DNA of 64,000 bases from Dickeya chrysanthemi NCPPB 402 (lineage in GTDB: Bacteria; Pseudomonadota; Gammaproteobacteria; Enterobacterales; Enterobacteriaceae). The notes beneath the pieces are model-generated. The model searched no databases and was not told the DNA's origin. It was given only the letters and a program-made list of their open reading frames with translations. This document shows positions 34,777-46,619 of the stretch, one piece after another (position 1 is the first letter of the stretch; each line of letters begins with the position of its first letter). The stretch lies in NCBI RefSeq assembly GCF_000406105.1, contig NZ_CM001974.1, positions 629,685 through 693,684 of the forward strand, in the 5' to 3' direction. The translations under genes were made by a program, and so were the position numbers.

Positions 34777-37470
34777 ATGTTAATCAAGTTATTGACCAAA
34801 GTTTTCGGTAGCCGTAATGACCGTGCATTGCGCCGTATGCGCAAAATTGTGGATGTGATCAATCGCCTCGAACCTGATATGGAGAAACTCTCCGATGATG
34901 AGCTGAAGGCGAAAACCCAGATATTCCGTGACCGAATCAAGAAGGGGGAAACCCTGGAGTCGCTGTTGCCGGAAGCCTTTGCTGTGGTACGTGAGGCTAG
35001 TAAACGCGTTTTTGGTATGCGTCACTTCGACGTACAGCTGATAGGCGGTATGGTGCTGAATGAGCGCTGCATCGCAGAAATGCGTACGGGTGAAGGTAAA
35101 ACCCTGACGGCTACGTTGCCGGCTTACCTCAATGCCTTGACGGGGCGTGGTGTGCATGTGGTGACGGTCAACGACTATCTGGCGCAGCGCGACGCCGAAA
35201 ATAACCGTCCGTTGTTCGAATTCTTAGGGTTAACCGTCGGCATCAACCTGCCGGGTATGCCGGCACCTGCCAAACGCGAGGCCTACGCTGCTGATATCAC
35301 CTACGGCACCAACAACGAATACGGCTTCGATTACCTGCGTGACAATATGGCGTTCAGCCCGGAAGAACGTGTGCAGCGTGAGCTGTACTATGCTCTGGTG
35401 GACGAAGTGGACTCGATCCTGATTGACGAGGCGCGTACTCCGTTGATCATCTCGGGTCCGGCAGAGGATAGCTCCGAGCTTTATATGCGGGTGAATAAAA
35501 TCATTCCGTATTTGATCCGTCAGGAAAAAGAAGACTCCGATACCTTCCACGGTGAAGGTCATTTCTCGGTGGATGAAAAAGCCCGTCAGGTCAACCTGAC
35601 CGAGCGCGGCCTGGTCAAAATCGAAGAGTTGCTGGTGCAAGGCGGCATTATGGAGGAAGGCGAGTCACTGTATTCGCCCGCTAATATCATGCTGATGCAC
35701 CACGTAACGGCGGCGTTGCGTGCTCATGTGTTGTTTACCCGCGACGTCGACTACATTGTGAAAGATGACGAAGTCATTATCGTTGACGAGCACACCGGCC
35801 GAACCATGCAGGGGCGTCGTTGGTCTGATGGTTTACACCAGGCGGTGGAAGCCAAAGAAAATGTTAAGATCAACAATGAAAACCAGACGCTGGCTTCGAT
35901 CACCTTCCAGAACTACTTCCGTATTTACGAAAAACTGGCCGGGATGACCGGTACGGCAGATACCGAAGCGTTTGAATTCAGCTCTATTTACAAGCTGGAT
36001 ACGATAGTTGTGCCGACCAACCGGCCAATGGTCCGTAAGGACATGCCGGATCTGGTGTACATGACCGAACAGGAAAAAATCAACGCTATCATTGAAGATA
36101 TCAAGGAGCGTTCCACCAAGGGGCAGCCGGTGCTGGTGGGGACCATTTCCATCGAGAAATCTGAAGTGGTATCGCATGCGTTGACCAAAGCGGGCATCAA
36201 GCACAACGTATTGAACGCCAAATTCCATGCCATGGAGGCAGATATCGTAGCGCAGGCCGGTCGCTCGGGGGCTGTGACTATTGCTACCAATATGGCGGGC
36301 CGTGGTACCGATATCGTGCTGGGCGGCAGTTGGCAGGCTGAAATAGCGCAACTGGAAGGTCCGGATGATGCGCAGATTGCGGCGCTCAAAGCGGAATGGC
36401 AAAAACGTCACGATGAGGTGCTGGCCGCAGGTGGTTTGCACATTATCGGTACCGAGCGTCATGAATCCCGCCGTATTGATAACCAGCTACGTGGTCGTTC
36501 CGGTCGTCAGGGGGACCCGGGTTCTTCCCGCTTCTACCTGTCGATGGAAGATGCGCTGATGCGTATTTTTGCATCGGATCGTGTTTCCAATATGATGCGT
36601 AAACTGGGTATGAAAGAGGGCGAGGCGATTGAACACCCATGGGTCACCAAGGCCATCGCCAACGCACAGCGCAAGGTAGAAAACCGCAACTTCGATATTC
36701 GTAAGCAACTGCTTGAGTACGATGATGTGGCTAACGACCAGCGTCGTGCTATCTACACCCAGCGTAATGAGCTGTTGAATGCCTCTGATATCAGCGAAAC
36801 CATTAACAGTATTCGTGAGGATGTGTTCAAGGTCACCATCGACGCACATATACCGCCTCAGTCTTTGGAAGAAATGTGGGATATTCCGGGGCTGGAACAG
36901 CGTCTGAAAAATGATTTTGATCTCGAACTGCCGATTGCAGAATGGCTGGATAAAGAGCCGGAATTGCATGAAGAGACGCTGCGTGAGCGGATCTACGAGC
37001 AGGCGGTCGAAGTTTATCGTCGTAAGGAAGACATTGTCGGCAGCGATATCATGCGCAATTTTGAAAAAGGCGTGATGCTGCAAACGCTGGATTCGCTATG
37101 GAAAGAGCATCTGGCCGCGATGGATTATCTGCGTCAGGGGATTCACCTGCGTGGTTATGCCCAGAAAGATCCGAAACAGGAATACAAGCGTGAGTCCTTC
37201 GCGATGTTTGCTTCTATGCTGGAAGGTCTCAAATATGAAGTGATCAGTACCCTGAGCAAGGTTCAGGTGCGTATGCCGGAAGAAGTTGAAGTGATGGAAC
37301 AGCAACGTCGTGAAGAAGCTGAGCGTCTGGCTCGCCAACAGCAGCTGAGTCATCAGGATGAAGCCGCTGGCACTTCACCTTATGCCGATCGTAAAATTGG
37401 TCGCAATGATCCTTGTCCATGTGGTTCGGGCAAAAAATATAAGCAGTGCCACGGTCGCCTTCAGAAGTAA
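34777..37470 (+). CDS. secA: Preprotein translocase ATPase SecA
   Basis: The 897-residue motor drives protein export through Sec[20 protein letters not shown] is Walker [17 protein letters not shown] the DEAD-type Walker [12 protein letters not shown] and [12 protein letters not shown] the helicase motifs. The zinc-binding SecB-interaction tail [14 protein letters not shown] closes the protein. Its translation is expected to be coupled to SecM stalling through the intervening leader. Confidence 0.99.
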   Translation: MLIKLLTKVFGSRNDRALRRMRKIVDVINRLEPDMEKLSDDELKAKTQIFRDRIKKGETLESLLPEAFAVVREASKRVFGMRHFDVQLIGGMVLNERCIAEMRTGEGKTLTATLPAYLNALTGRGVHVVTVNDYLAQRDAENNRPLFEFLGLTVGINLPGMPAPAKREAYAADITYGTNNEYGFDYLRDNMAFSPEERVQRELYYALVDEVDSILIDEARTPLIISGPAEDSSELYMRVNKIIPYLIRQEKEDSDTFHGEGHFSVDEKARQVNLTERGLVKIEELLVQGGIMEEGESLYSPANIMLMHHVTAALRAHVLFTRDVDYIVKDDEVIIVDEHTGRTMQGRRWSDGLHQAVEAKENVKINNENQTLASITFQNYFRIYEKLAGMTGTADTEAFEFSSIYKLDTIVVPTNRPMVRKDMPDLVYMTEQEKINAIIEDIKERSTKGQPVLVGTISIEKSEVVSHALTKAGIKHNVLNAKFHAMEADIVAQAGRSGAVTIATNMAGRGTDIVLGGSWQAEIAQLEGPDDAQIAALKAEWQKRHDEVLAAGGLHIIGTERHESRRIDNQLRGRSGRQGDPGSSRFYLSMEDALMRIFASDRVSNMMRKLGMKEGEAIEHPWVTKAIANAQRKVENRNFDIRKQLLEYDDVANDQRRAIYTQRNELLNASDISETINSIREDVFKVTIDAHIPPQSLEEMWDIPGLEQRLKNDFDLELPIAEWLDKEPELHEETLRERIYEQAVEVYRRKEDIVGSDIMRNFEKGVMLQTLDSLWKEHLAAMDYLRQGIHLRGYAQKDPKQEYKRESFAMFASMLEGLKYEVISTLSKVQVRMPEEVEVMEQQRREEAERLARQQQLSHQDEAAGTSPYADRKIGRNDPCPCGSGKKYKQCHGRLQK

Positions 37471-37495
37471 GGCGGATAATGTAATGACATATCCC

Positions 37496-37521
37496 AAAGG
37501 CGGTCATCGACCGCCTTTTTA
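37496..37521 (+). terminator. Terminator after secA
   Basis: AAAGGCGGTC and GACCGCCTTT form a perfect 10-bp stem with a three-base loop, followed by TT. It separates secA from mutT. Confidence 0.9.
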
Positions 37522-37539
37522 CTGGTAGAAAGGATAATG

Positions 37540-37938
37540 ATGCAAAAAACTTTATCTGTGGCGGTGGGGATTATCCGCAATCCGCAGCGGGAGTTCTTCA
37601 TTGCCTGTCGTCCGGCCGGCGTGCACATGGCCGGTAAATGGGAGTTCCCAGGCGGCAAGGTTGAAGAGGGTGAAACACCGGAACAAGCGCTGGTGCGTGA
37701 GCTACACGAAGAGGCCGGGATTGACGTAATGCATCCGACGCCGCTGGGCAGTAAAACGTTTTCGGCTGGAGAGCGACTGATTACACTGCATTTCTTTTTA
37801 GTCGAGCAGTGGCATGGTGAGCCGTATGGTCGTGAAGGTCAGCCCTCTCGTTGGTTAACCGCTGACGAGCTGGATGAACAAGAATTTCCGCCGGCCAATG
37901 CTGAGATGATTCGCCAGTTGAAAGCGGGTATCGTGTAA
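37540..37938 (+). CDS. mutT: 8-oxo-dGTP diphosphatase MutT
   Basis: The 132-residue Nudix hydrolase removes 8-oxo-dGTP from the nucleotide pool. The Nudix box GGKVEEGETPEQALVRELHEEAG fits GX5EX7REUXEEXGU. I choose the second of two adjacent ATGs (37540), five bases after AGGA; the first at 37537 is only two bases away. As in E. coli it follows secA. Confidence 0.95.
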   Translation: MQKTLSVAVGIIRNPQREFFIACRPAGVHMAGKWEFPGGKVEEGETPEQALVRELHEEAGIDVMHPTPLGSKTFSAGERLITLHFFLVEQWHGEPYGREGQPSRWLTADELDEQEFPPANAEMIRQLKAGIV

Positions 37939-37963
37939 ACACGGTTACCTGTTTTTTCAGCAA

Positions 37964-37989
37964 CGATTCATGCCAATAGGCATGAATCG
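37964..37989. other. Hairpin between the convergent mutT and yacG
   Basis: CGATTCATGCC and GGCATGAATCG pair perfectly over 11 bp around AATA. No T-tract is seen on either strand, so its terminator role is uncertain. Confidence 0.55.
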
Positions 37990-38021
37990 CGGTATGAATA
38001 GCGGAGCGGATGATTGCCGGA

Positions 38022-38219
38022 CTAGTGGTTCGTTTCACCCCAGATATCGCTGTCTGAGATGTCTTCCTTACTGGGTATGCATTTTTCTTCGTCGGCCCAC
38101 TCGCCTAAATCGATCAACTGGCAGCGTTTACTGCAAAATGGCCGGTAAGGGCTATTTTCACACCACTCCACCGGTTTGGCGCAGGTTGGGCATTTTACAA
38201 CGGTCATCTCGTTATCCAC
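38022..38219 (-). CDS. yacG: DNA gyrase inhibitor YacG
   Basis: The 65-residue zinc protein has four cysteines in CPTC and [17 protein letters not shown], as in E. coli YacG, which binds GyrB and inhibits gyrase. I start at GTG 38219 because GGAGAG is nine bases upstream and the length equals that of E. coli; an internal ATG at 38207 would give 61 residues. The neighbouring zapD and coaE order (coaE-zapD-yacG) is conserved. Confidence 0.93.
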   Translation of the reverse strand: MDNEMTVVKCPTCAKPVEWCENSPYRPFCSKRCQLIDLGEWADEEKCIPSKEDISDSDIWGETNH

Positions 38220-38251
38220 GGTATATTTCTCTCCAGAACACAAGGTGTTGA

Positions 38252-39001
38252 CTAACAACATGCCAGCTCGAATTCCAGACGGGCAGGGGTTTGCCCATCA
38301 CTCTCTAATGGCAGAAAACGGATGGCATAACGGGTTTTATGGCCGGATATTTGTGGGTAGAGTTGGTGTTCAAGACTGATCCGTAAGCGCAGCAGGTCGG
38401 CATCAGTCGCATTATCCTGATAAAAGCCGTTCAGGCTGATTTGCTCTTTGAACGCGCCTGCATGGCGAATCAGCTCTAGTATGCTGTCGAGTGAACGCTT
38501 CAGTGGCGATACGCTATCCAGCCAGATGTTGGTATGTCGTTGCTTTTGCTCGGGTAACTGGTGTAACCAGATATGCAATGTGGGCAGATCGAAGCTGCAG
38601 CACCCGCTTGGCAGGCTCAGGCGTTGACGCACCATGCCGATTAGCTTGTCCTCACGTAGCCCTTGCCCCATGCGCGGCGCGGCAATCAGTTCGGCTGACA
38701 GATTGCGTAATTTCTGGCGCAGGGTATTAATACGTATGATATCCGCTTCCGGCAACTCACCCCATTGCGCCAGTTTCTGTTGCTGGCGTTCCAGCTCTTT
38801 GAGCAGGTCTGGGCGGGCATCTCCCCGCTCGAGAATATCCAGTAATTCCGACACGGCACGGAAGAAGGTCAAAGCAATGCCAATATCCTTCAAATCGTAA
38901 TTGTCGTACATTTGTTGCAGTAAAAACTCCAGGCGTAGCCAGGTACGCATTTTTTCATTCAGCGGATACTCAAAAAGAACTGTTGAGGAAACGTCACTCA
39001 T
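38252..39001 (-). CDS. zapD: Z-ring associated protein ZapD
   Basis: The 249-residue cytoplasmic protein crosslinks FtsZ filaments. The N-terminus [27 protein letters not shown] and the C-terminal half ([27 protein letters not shown]) match E. coli ZapD (247 residues). The ATG at 39001 overlaps the end of coaE by 8 bp. Longer in-frame reading upstream enters coaE and is not used. Confidence 0.96.
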   Translation of the reverse strand: MSDVSSTVLFEYPLNEKMRTWLRLEFLLQQMYDNYDLKDIGIALTFFRAVSELLDILERGDARPDLLKELERQQQKLAQWGELPEADIIRINTLRQKLRNLSAELIAAPRMGQGLREDKLIGMVRQRLSLPSGCCSFDLPTLHIWLHQLPEQKQRHTNIWLDSVSPLKRSLDSILELIRHAGAFKEQISLNGFYQDNATDADLLRLRISLEHQLYPQISGHKTRYAIRFLPLESDGQTPARLEFELACC

Positions 39002-39620
39002 TATGGGTCGTCCTGTCGGTTGCGGATGCGGCCAGCTCAAGGTAATGCTGATGTAGAGCGGCAATCCGCGGAGCCAGTAAGCTCGGATTGCTGTTATTGT
39101 CGATAATATCATCGGCACAAGCCAGCCGCTGTTCACGGCTGGCTTGTGAAGCCAAAATCTTTTCCGCTTGTGTGCGGGATACGCCATCCCTGTCCATGGT
39201 GCGCTGCACTTGCGTTTCCAGGGGAACATCCACCACCAAAACGCGGTGTGCTTTTCCTTGCAGTTGGTTTTCCACCAGCAATGGAACCACCCATAAGGCA
39301 TAAGGGGTGGCAACCGCTGCCAACTGACGCCGAGTTTCTTGCTGGATCAACGGGTGCAGTAAAGCGTTGAGCCAGCGCTTGTCTTCCTGACTGGAAAAAA
39401 TACGTTCACGCAGGACGCGTCGATTTAATACACCATCGGGTTGTAATATTTCCCGGCCAAAATGTTCCACAATGGTTGCCAATGCCGGTTGTCCCGGCGC
39501 AACAACCTGACGGGCGATGACGTCCGCGTCAATGATGGTTGCTCCAAGTGTGGCAAAGCCTTGAGCAACTGTACTTTTTCCGCTTCCTATGCCGCCTGTT
39601 AGCGCGACGATGTATGTCAT
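38994..39620 (-). CDS. coaE: Dephospho-CoA kinase
   Basis: The 208-residue P-loop kinase performs the last step of CoA synthesis. [17 protein letters not shown] is the ATP-binding loop; [10 protein letters not shown] and VVPLLVEN are conserved. I use ATG 39620 ([10 protein letters not shown]), matching the E. coli N-terminus; an in-frame codon at 39629 adds three residues. It is the first gene of the coaE-zapD-yacG group. Confidence 0.96.
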   Translation of the reverse strand: MTYIVALTGGIGSGKSTVAQGFATLGATIIDADVIARQVVAPGQPALATIVEHFGREILQPDGVLNRRVLRERIFSSQEDKRWLNALLHPLIQQETRRQLAAVATPYALWVVPLLVENQLQGKAHRVLVVDVPLETQVQRTMDRDGVSRTQAEKILASQASREQRLACADDIIDNNSNPSLLAPRIAALHQHYLELAASATDRTTHNE

Positions 39621-39785
39621 GATAATCAACCGGAAATGGCCGGGTAAATTTATCGGATTCTAGCCCAAATTGCGGAAAAATCGCAGTCTTGTTGCTGGAT
39701 TATTCGGGCGTATGATCATCAAGAATGGCAGATTATCGCGCATTCCTCCCTGGATCAGGATCCTCACTTCATCAGGTCGTTCATC

Positions 39786-40826
39786 ATGCGTATTGAAGAA
39801 GATATTAAACTGGGTTTTAAAGATGTGCTTATCCGCCCCAAACGCTCGACATTGAAAAGCCGTGCCGACGTTGAACTGACGCGTGAGTTTAGTTTTTTGC
39901 ATGCCGGTTGTGGCTGGTCAGGTATCCCTGTGATTGCGGCTAATATGGACACGGTGGGGACTTTCCAAATGGCGCAGGCATTGGCGTCATTTGAGTTGCT
40001 GACCGCCGTACATAAGCACTATTCCGTGGCCGAGTGGCGACGGTTCATCGACGGTACTGCTGCTGACGTGCTGCATTATGTCATGGTATCGAGCGGAACC
40101 TCTGATAATGATTTCGAGAAAATGACGCAGATTTTGGCATTATCGCCGGAACTGAAGTTTATCTGCATTGATGTCGCTAATGGGTATTCGGAGCATTTCG
40201 TCAATTTTGTCCAGAAAGTGCGCGACGTTTTTCCTGACAAGGTCATTTGTGCCGGTAACGTGGTGACGGGTGAAATGGTTGAGGAACTGTTGTTGTCGGG
40301 GGCGGATATCGTCAAAGTGGGGATTGGTCCCGGTTCTGTTTGCACTACGCGAGTCAAAACCGGTGTCGGTTATCCGCAATTGTCGGCGGTGATCGAGTGT
40401 GCCGATGCTGCACATGGTCTGGGCGGACAGATTGTTAGTGACGGGGGCTGTACTGTGCCGGGTGATGTGGCCAAGGCGTTTGGCGGCGGCGCTGATTTCG
40501 TGATGCTGGGTGGGTTACTGGCGGCCCATGAAGAGTGCGGCGGCGAGATTATTGAGGAAGAGGGTCGTAAAATGATGCTGTTTTACGGCATGAGTTCTGC
40601 TTCTGCGATGGAGCGTCATGTCGGTGGCGTTGCTGAATACCGTGCGGCGGAAGGGAAGACGGTGCGTCTGCCGTTGCGTGGCCCGGTAGAACATACGGTC
40701 CGTGATATTCTTGGTGGATTGCGTTCCGCCTGTACCTATGTGGGAGCAGCGCGTCTGAAGGAATTGACTAAACGCACCACTTTTATTCGTGTCGCCGAGC
40801 AGGAAAACCCCGTATTTAACGGTTGA
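39786..40826 (+). CDS. guaC: GMP reductase
   Basis: The 346-residue TIM-barrel enzyme reductively deaminates GMP to IMP using [26 protein letters not shown] contains the catalytic Cys in its loop; [26 protein letters not shown] binds the phosphate. Length is typical (E. coli 347). The gene is divergent from coaE and convergent with hofC. Confidence 0.97.
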   Translation: MRIEEDIKLGFKDVLIRPKRSTLKSRADVELTREFSFLHAGCGWSGIPVIAANMDTVGTFQMAQALASFELLTAVHKHYSVAEWRRFIDGTAADVLHYVMVSSGTSDNDFEKMTQILALSPELKFICIDVANGYSEHFVNFVQKVRDVFPDKVICAGNVVTGEMVEELLLSGADIVKVGIGPGSVCTTRVKTGVGYPQLSAVIECADAAHGLGGQIVSDGGCTVPGDVAKAFGGGADFVMLGGLLAAHEECGGEIIEEEGRKMMLFYGMSSASAMERHVGGVAEYRAAEGKTVRLPLRGPVEHTVRDILGGLRSACTYVGAARLKELTKRTTFIRVAEQENPVFNG

Positions 40827-40851
40827 TCGGCATGGTTATGTACTGGCGGGC

Positions 40852-42057
40852 TCAGGTGGCTGCCAGTACATTGCCCAACTGGAAAATCGGCAGATACATG
40901 GCGATAACCAGTGTTCCCACCAATCCGCCAACGATGACCAGCAACAATGGCTCCAGTGTTTGCGTTAGCGTATCTGCAAATTGTCGTGTATGACTCTCAT
41001 ACCAGCCTGCCAGCCGGGCAAATAACTGATCGAGAGCCCCGGTTTCCTCACCAACACTGATAAGTTGGTGGCAGGGAGCGGGATAAAGCACCGGATAGTT
41101 ATGGATGGCTTGCCCCAGTGGAATGCCTTGCTCGAGTTGCTTTTGGATTTCCGTTAGCGATTGCCGATACACCGGGTTGTTCAAGGTGGCTGCGGCGCTG
41201 AGACCAGATAAGAGCGTCAATCCCGCTTGCTGCGTCATCGCCAGTGTATGAAAGATCTGGCTTAGGCAATGGCCTTGTATCAGTGTGGAGAGCAACGGTA
41301 GCTTCAGTAATAGTCGTTGTTCCCGTTTTTGCCATTCGACTTGCCGCCGCCGCAATCGTCGGTAAGCCAGTAATATTACGCCGCTAAGGGCGATAAATAA
41401 CACGCCATAGCGGCCCAGGACATCGGATAACGCCAGCAACATTCGTGTTAGCCAGGGAAGCGGCGCGTCAAAAGAGGCGTATAGCTCAGCGAATTCAGGC
41501 AATACCAACGTCAGCATAAGTAATGTAACCAGTATCCCCACCGCAATCACAAACGCGGGATAGCGTAAGGCTTTTATCACTGTTCCCGTCAACTGGCGTT
41601 GCATGTCCTGATAGTTTGCCAATCTGGCGCAGCATTCATCCAGTTTTCCCGTTAATTCGCCAACGGAGATGAGTGAACTGCACATGACCGGGAAGGCGGC
41701 GGGATAATCCGATAGCACTTCTGAGAGTGCGCGCCCCTGACTGACTTGTTGGCGAATTTCCTGCAACAGGCAGCGCCAGCCGGCTTTCTCGTGCCGGCGC
41801 CCAAGCAAGTCCAATGCATCCAGTAAGGGCAATCCGGCTTGCAGCAAGGTCGCCAGTTGCCGGATGATGATAGCGAGCTGGGGGCCTTGCCAGTAACGCT
41901 GGGTCAGGTATTGCCCGGTTTTCAGCCGTAGCGGCTGGTAGCCCAGTTCCAGCAGATACTGGTAAATCTCACTTCGTCCGGTACCGATACGTTCGCCTGA
42001 GCAGTGCTCGCCATTGCTGCGTAGTGCTTGCCAGTAGTAGAGTTTTTGTACTGCCAT
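40852..42057 (-). CDS. hofC: HofC, type IV pilus/type II secretion inner-membrane platform protein
   Basis: The 401-residue GspF/PilC-family protein has two repeated domains, each with a hydrophobic region (for example FVIAVGILVTLLMLTLVLPEF and LLLVIVGGLVGTLVIAMYLPIF) and GELTGKLDECCARLA / GEETGALDQLFARLA. It anchors pilus assembly in the inner membrane. It lies 8 bp after hofB, in the order ppdD-hofB-hofC as in E. coli. Whether a functional pilus is built is unknown. Confidence 0.9.
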   Translation of the reverse strand: MAVQKLYYWQALRSNGEHCSGERIGTGRSEIYQYLLELGYQPLRLKTGQYLTQRYWQGPQLAIIIRQLATLLQAGLPLLDALDLLGRRHEKAGWRCLLQEIRQQVSQGRALSEVLSDYPAAFPVMCSSLISVGELTGKLDECCARLANYQDMQRQLTGTVIKALRYPAFVIAVGILVTLLMLTLVLPEFAELYASFDAPLPWLTRMLLALSDVLGRYGVLFIALSGVILLAYRRLRRRQVEWQKREQRLLLKLPLLSTLIQGHCLSQIFHTLAMTQQAGLTLLSGLSAAATLNNPVYRQSLTEIQKQLEQGIPLGQAIHNYPVLYPAPCHQLISVGEETGALDQLFARLAGWYESHTRQFADTLTQTLEPLLLVIVGGLVGTLVIAMYLPIFQLGNVLAAT

Positions 42058-42065
42058 AAACGCCC

Positions 42066-43487
42066 CTATTCAATGTGATTGCCTACAACACGGTAGAGTT
42101 CTTCCAGTGAGGTGATGCCTGCATGAACCAACGCTAACCCGGCGGAGAATAATCGGTTTTCCCGGTGCAGAGCGCGCGTTGGGTTGTTATCAGATAGCGA
42201 TGGAGAACAGGATAAAGCCTGCTGAAGCTCAGGGGTGATCGGCAATAAATCATAAATGGCCGCCCGGCCGTAGTAACCGGAAAAACAGTGTTCACATCCT
42301 GTTGCCTGCCAATGTTGCAGTGGGCCTTGCCATAGACTGTCCGGCAGGGTTGTGATGTCTGCCACCCACTGCCGACAGTGTGGGCATAATCTCCTTACCA
42401 GCCGTTGGGCTATCACCAGTTTGAGTGCCGCACCCAGCAGATAACCGGGAATGCCGAGGTGTCCCAGCCTGATCAGCGTATCAAGAGCCGAGTTGGTATG
42501 CAGGGTGGAGAGTACCAGGTGGCCTGTTTGAGCGGCCTTAACGGCGATTTCGGCGGTTTCGGCATCACGGATTTCGCCAATCATGACAACATCGGGATCC
42601 TGGCGTAGTAGCGCGCGTAATACCCGGGCGAAATCCAACTGACCCTGTGTATGGATAGCCGTTTGATTGATGCCGGCTAATGGAATCTCTACCGGATCTT
42701 CCACACTGCAAATATTGCGGGTGACGTCATTTAACCAGCGGATAGCGCTATACAGCGTAAATGTTTTACCGCTACCGGTAGGGCCGGTAACCAGAATCAG
42801 ACCTTGCGGCAGACTGAGTGTTTGCTTGAAGTGTTGCAGCCATTGCTCAGGCAGGCCGAGTTCGTCCAGTTCCAGCGCCTGTTGCTGAGTCTGCAATATC
42901 CTGAGCACAACTTTCTCACCGTTCTGGACCGGTAGGGTGGCAATGCGCAGCGAATAGGTATCCGTCTCCAGTCGGAGAGTGAATTGGCCATCCTGCGGCA
43001 AACGCCGTTCGGCGATATTGAGTTTCCCCAGGATTTTCAGCCGAGCGATCATACGGTTTGTCGGCAAATCCTGCTCGGATGGAATTTCATGCAACACCCC
43101 GTCGATACGCAACCTGACGCGATAACCGGCAGGCAGCGGTTCCAGATGGATATCGGAAGCACGACGCTGGATCGCCAGTTTCAGCGTTTGATTGATGAAC
43201 TGGACAACCGGCGCATCATCCTGTTCTTCGGATATTGCCGTATCGGTTTGATAAGGTGCCGCCGTTTCTTCGGCCTGTGGCGAAGTAAGCTGTTGTTCCA
43301 GTCGTGCGGCGGGCCATTGTTCTACCAGAACCCGCCGGTGGCTGGCGAAACGTAGCGCGGCGACCAGCTCTTCTGCAACCGGCCCGGCTACGGCAACGGA
43401 AATGACTTGCTCGTCCATATCCAGCAGTAAGGCATGATAGCGACGGCAAAGTAGCTGTAGCTCCTGGTGTTGTTTATCTTGCGTCAT
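42066..43487 (-). CDS. hofB: HofB, type IV pilus assembly ATPase
   Basis: This GspE/PilB-family ATPase (473 residues) energises pilus extension. VTGPTGSGKTFTLYSAI is Walker A, VVMIGEIRDAETAEIAVKAAQTGHLVLSTLHTN holds the Asp box, Walker B and His box, and two CxxC pairs (CPHCRQW, CEHC) form the zinc motif. I use ATG 43487; a GTG at 43496 overlapping the ppdD stop is an alternative. Confidence 0.9.
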   Translation of the reverse strand: MTQDKQHQELQLLCRRYHALLLDMDEQVISVAVAGPVAEELVAALRFASHRRVLVEQWPAARLEQQLTSPQAEETAAPYQTDTAISEEQDDAPVVQFINQTLKLAIQRRASDIHLEPLPAGYRVRLRIDGVLHEIPSEQDLPTNRMIARLKILGKLNIAERRLPQDGQFTLRLETDTYSLRIATLPVQNGEKVVLRILQTQQQALELDELGLPEQWLQHFKQTLSLPQGLILVTGPTGSGKTFTLYSAIRWLNDVTRNICSVEDPVEIPLAGINQTAIHTQGQLDFARVLRALLRQDPDVVMIGEIRDAETAEIAVKAAQTGHLVLSTLHTNSALDTLIRLGHLGIPGYLLGAALKLVIAQRLVRRLCPHCRQWVADITTLPDSLWQGPLQHWQATGCEHCFSGYYGRAAIYDLLPITPELQQALSCSPSLSDNNPTRALHRENRLFSAGLALVHAGITSLEELYRVVGNHIE

Positions 43488-43492
43488 GTTTA

Positions 43493-43936
43493 TCACCCGG
43501 CCGTCGCGTCAAAACGGAAGACATCTTCACATGCCTGCCGCAGGCTATCGGACTCGGTGCTGGTACGGCAGGTTCTTGTCCAGCGGGATGCTCCGTTTTG
43601 AGTATCCAGCGTCGGCGTCATAACCACGCTCAGCCCTTGCAAGGTCGACTGGCCGGTGAGAGTAATCACACCCTGGTTGATGGTGACCGCGCTGACATAA
43701 CGCGATGTCGCCGATGTGGGAATGCCCTGGCTACCGGCGTTGCATTCGCCCAATCCAGCATTGCTGAGGCTGCAAAGATCGACTGCGGTCTTATAGGCGC
43801 TCATAGTTTGCAGCATGTCGGTCATGGCGGCTTTTTGCAGATAGCCCTGATAGGCCGGAATACCCAGTGCACTCAAAATAGCGATGATGACGATAACGAC
43901 CATCAGTTCAATCAGTGAAAATCCTTGTTGTGTCAT
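43493..43936 (-). CDS. ppdD: PpdD, type IV major pilin-like prepilin
   Basis: The 147-residue protein has a short leader MTQQG, then FSLIELMVVIVIIAILSALG: the prepilin peptidase site G/F with Glu5 and the hydrophobic assembly helix. Several cysteines follow, including a C-terminal pair (CRTSTESDSLRQAC) typical of the D-region disulfide. It is the first gene of the ppdD-hofB-hofC unit and overlaps the next gene slightly. Confidence 0.92.
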   Translation of the reverse strand: MTQQGFSLIELMVVIVIIAILSALGIPAYQGYLQKAAMTDMLQTMSAYKTAVDLCSLSNAGLGECNAGSQGIPTSATSRYVSAVTINQGVITLTGQSTLQGLSVVMTPTLDTQNGASRWTRTCRTSTESDSLRQACEDVFRFDATAG

Positions 43937-44199
43937 GTTATTGGTTCCCTGGTGTGGCTTGGTGTCGGCAGGATAATGACCATCGACATAGCTGGCGATA
44001 GTGATGTTTTTAATCAGGAATCCGTTTGGTAAACGGCAGTGTTCAGCGGTATGTCGTTACAGAAAACAGGCGAGTCGGCTCGCAAAATGCGTGGTGTAAA
44101 GCGAACGGTGCTGGCGGAAAAGCAATAACGGCGCGAGGATAATCATCAACCCGGGCGAGGCCGGGCTGATGGAGCGAAATGATGATGGAGCGGGAAGGA

Positions 44200-45165
<966 letters not shown>

Positions 45166-45306
45166 TCAGTGTGTTGTTTTTTTGTGGCGTTTGCCCGGCG
45201 TCACTGGCACTGCCGTTCAACCGGAGCGTACAGGCGTCGGCAGAGATGTCGAGCACAACCCTGTTTCCGGATGGCAAGTAACATAATCTATTGCGGTGGG
45301 TTTTAA

Positions 45307-45328
45307 TATCCCGGCCGTAGCCGGGATA
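45307..45328. terminator. Hairpin downstream of tsx
   Basis: TATCCCGGC and GCCGGGATA form a perfect 9-bp stem with a four-base loop, 15 bp after the tsx stop. The T-tract is short, so termination is probable but not certain. Confidence 0.65.
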
Positions 45329-45342
45329 CATAATAGTCACGA

Positions 45343-46206
45343 TTAGAAGTTGTAGCCCGCGACCAGATAGTAGCCCCACCCTGTAGAGCGAACATTAAAC
45401 GGACCGCGGCCAAAATCCAGCTCGGTGCCGTCTGCCCACTGGCCGCCATTATGGAAGTAACGGGCAACCACTGAGTAATGCCAGTGATCGTAGTTCAACG
45501 CAAGGATATGACTGGAAGCGATGGCATTGCTGGTGCGCGACGGGCCCGCTGCATTAGCCAGGTCTGAACCGAAGTCGAAGTTGGTAAAGCCGATATAGGT
45601 CAGCTTACCGCCCCACAATGAGGTGAGCGGATAGAAATACTTGATTTTGAAACGATAGCCATCCCACTGATCTTCATTCAGCGCGCCGTAGTTCTGCCAT
45701 TGGTACTTGGCATAGATATTGGCGGACAGCGACAGGTCAGTACCGGTATCGATATCGGTGCCCAGACCTACGTACCAGGTGCTTTGACGTGAGTCATTAT
45801 TGCGGCCCTGATCGTAGATAATATTGTTGGCAACGTACCACTCTTTGAACGGGCCGAAACCTAACTGTGTGTTGGTCAACTTATCAATCGAGAAACGAGG
45901 TTCGATCTCCATGAATAATGGAGAGCCTTTGTCCCAGATACCACGATCAGGCGTGTTGCCCGCACCAAAGCTTTTCGGTACGTCAATGTAGCCATAGAAG
46001 TCAAACCAGTCCTTACGGGCAAACACTTCATATTCCAGATACACATCGTTGTTTAACTGAGGTCCGAAACGAGTGTGATAGCTGCCTACCACATTGATGC
46101 TCTGGTGCCACCAGTCGGAGAGGTATTGCGGCGCGCGCTCTTGCGCAACGGTGGGCAAACTGTATGACAATGTGCTGATTGCACAGGCGGCAAGGATTTT
46201 CTTCAT
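45343..46206 (-). CDS. tsx: Nucleoside-specific outer-membrane channel Tsx
   Basis: The 287-residue protein has a signal peptide ([22 protein letters not shown]) and then a beta-barrel closely matching E. coli Tsx: [48 protein letters not shown] and [18 protein letters not shown]. The terminal Phe is the expected outer-membrane insertion signal. I use ATG 46206; the in-frame extension to 46413 is not signal-like. A perfect PurR operator stands 120 bp upstream. In E. coli tsx is elsewhere. Confidence 0.95.
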   Translation of the reverse strand: MKKILAACAISTLSYSLPTVAQERAPQYLSDWWHQSINVVGSYHTRFGPQLNNDVYLEYEVFARKDWFDFYGYIDVPKSFGAGNTPDRGIWDKGSPLFMEIEPRFSIDKLTNTQLGFGPFKEWYVANNIIYDQGRNNDSRQSTWYVGLGTDIDTGTDLSLSANIYAKYQWQNYGALNEDQWDGYRFKIKYFYPLTSLWGGKLTYIGFTNFDFGSDLANAAGPSRTSNAIASSHILALNYDHWHYSVVARYFHNGGQWADGTELDFGRGPFNVRSTGWGYYLVAGYNF

Positions 46207-46325
46207 GGCGATTCTCTCTGTTGCCCAAAGCACTGTCAGCAGCACAATATGCTGGCGCGACGGAGAACGATTCGGGCTGTAATGACAAAATAAAAGCTGA
46301 AAAGCTTTCCGGCGATGAATAAGCA

Positions 46326-46341
46326 ACGAAAACGTTTGCCT
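46326..46341 (-). promoter_or_regulatory. PurR operator upstream of tsx
   Basis: Read on the minus strand, AGGCAAACGTTTTCGT satisfies every fixed position of the PurR consensus ANGCAANCGNTTNCNT. It lies about 120 bp before tsx, so purine repression of nucleoside uptake is likely. Confidence 0.75.
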
Positions 46342-46619
46342 GTGGCGGCAAGCCGATCGCTGCTCTGCCGAAAAGAAGGGGCGCAGCATACCAGAAGAAC
46401 AGCAGAACATCATGGGTTGTGGGTATATTTTGACAGGATATTCGTTGGTAAACCGAAATGGTTTTTTAACACGTCAGGAATAGGGCGGATGCGGTAAGAT
46501 ATCTGGATAATGAGCGCGCCAACCGGGCAGGCCTGGCAGTTCGATGGCAGGGGGTTACAAGGCAACAGGCCGTGGTGTGGAAGGTTTACCGAATGGCACG
46601 TCAGATAACAGGAGCATTG

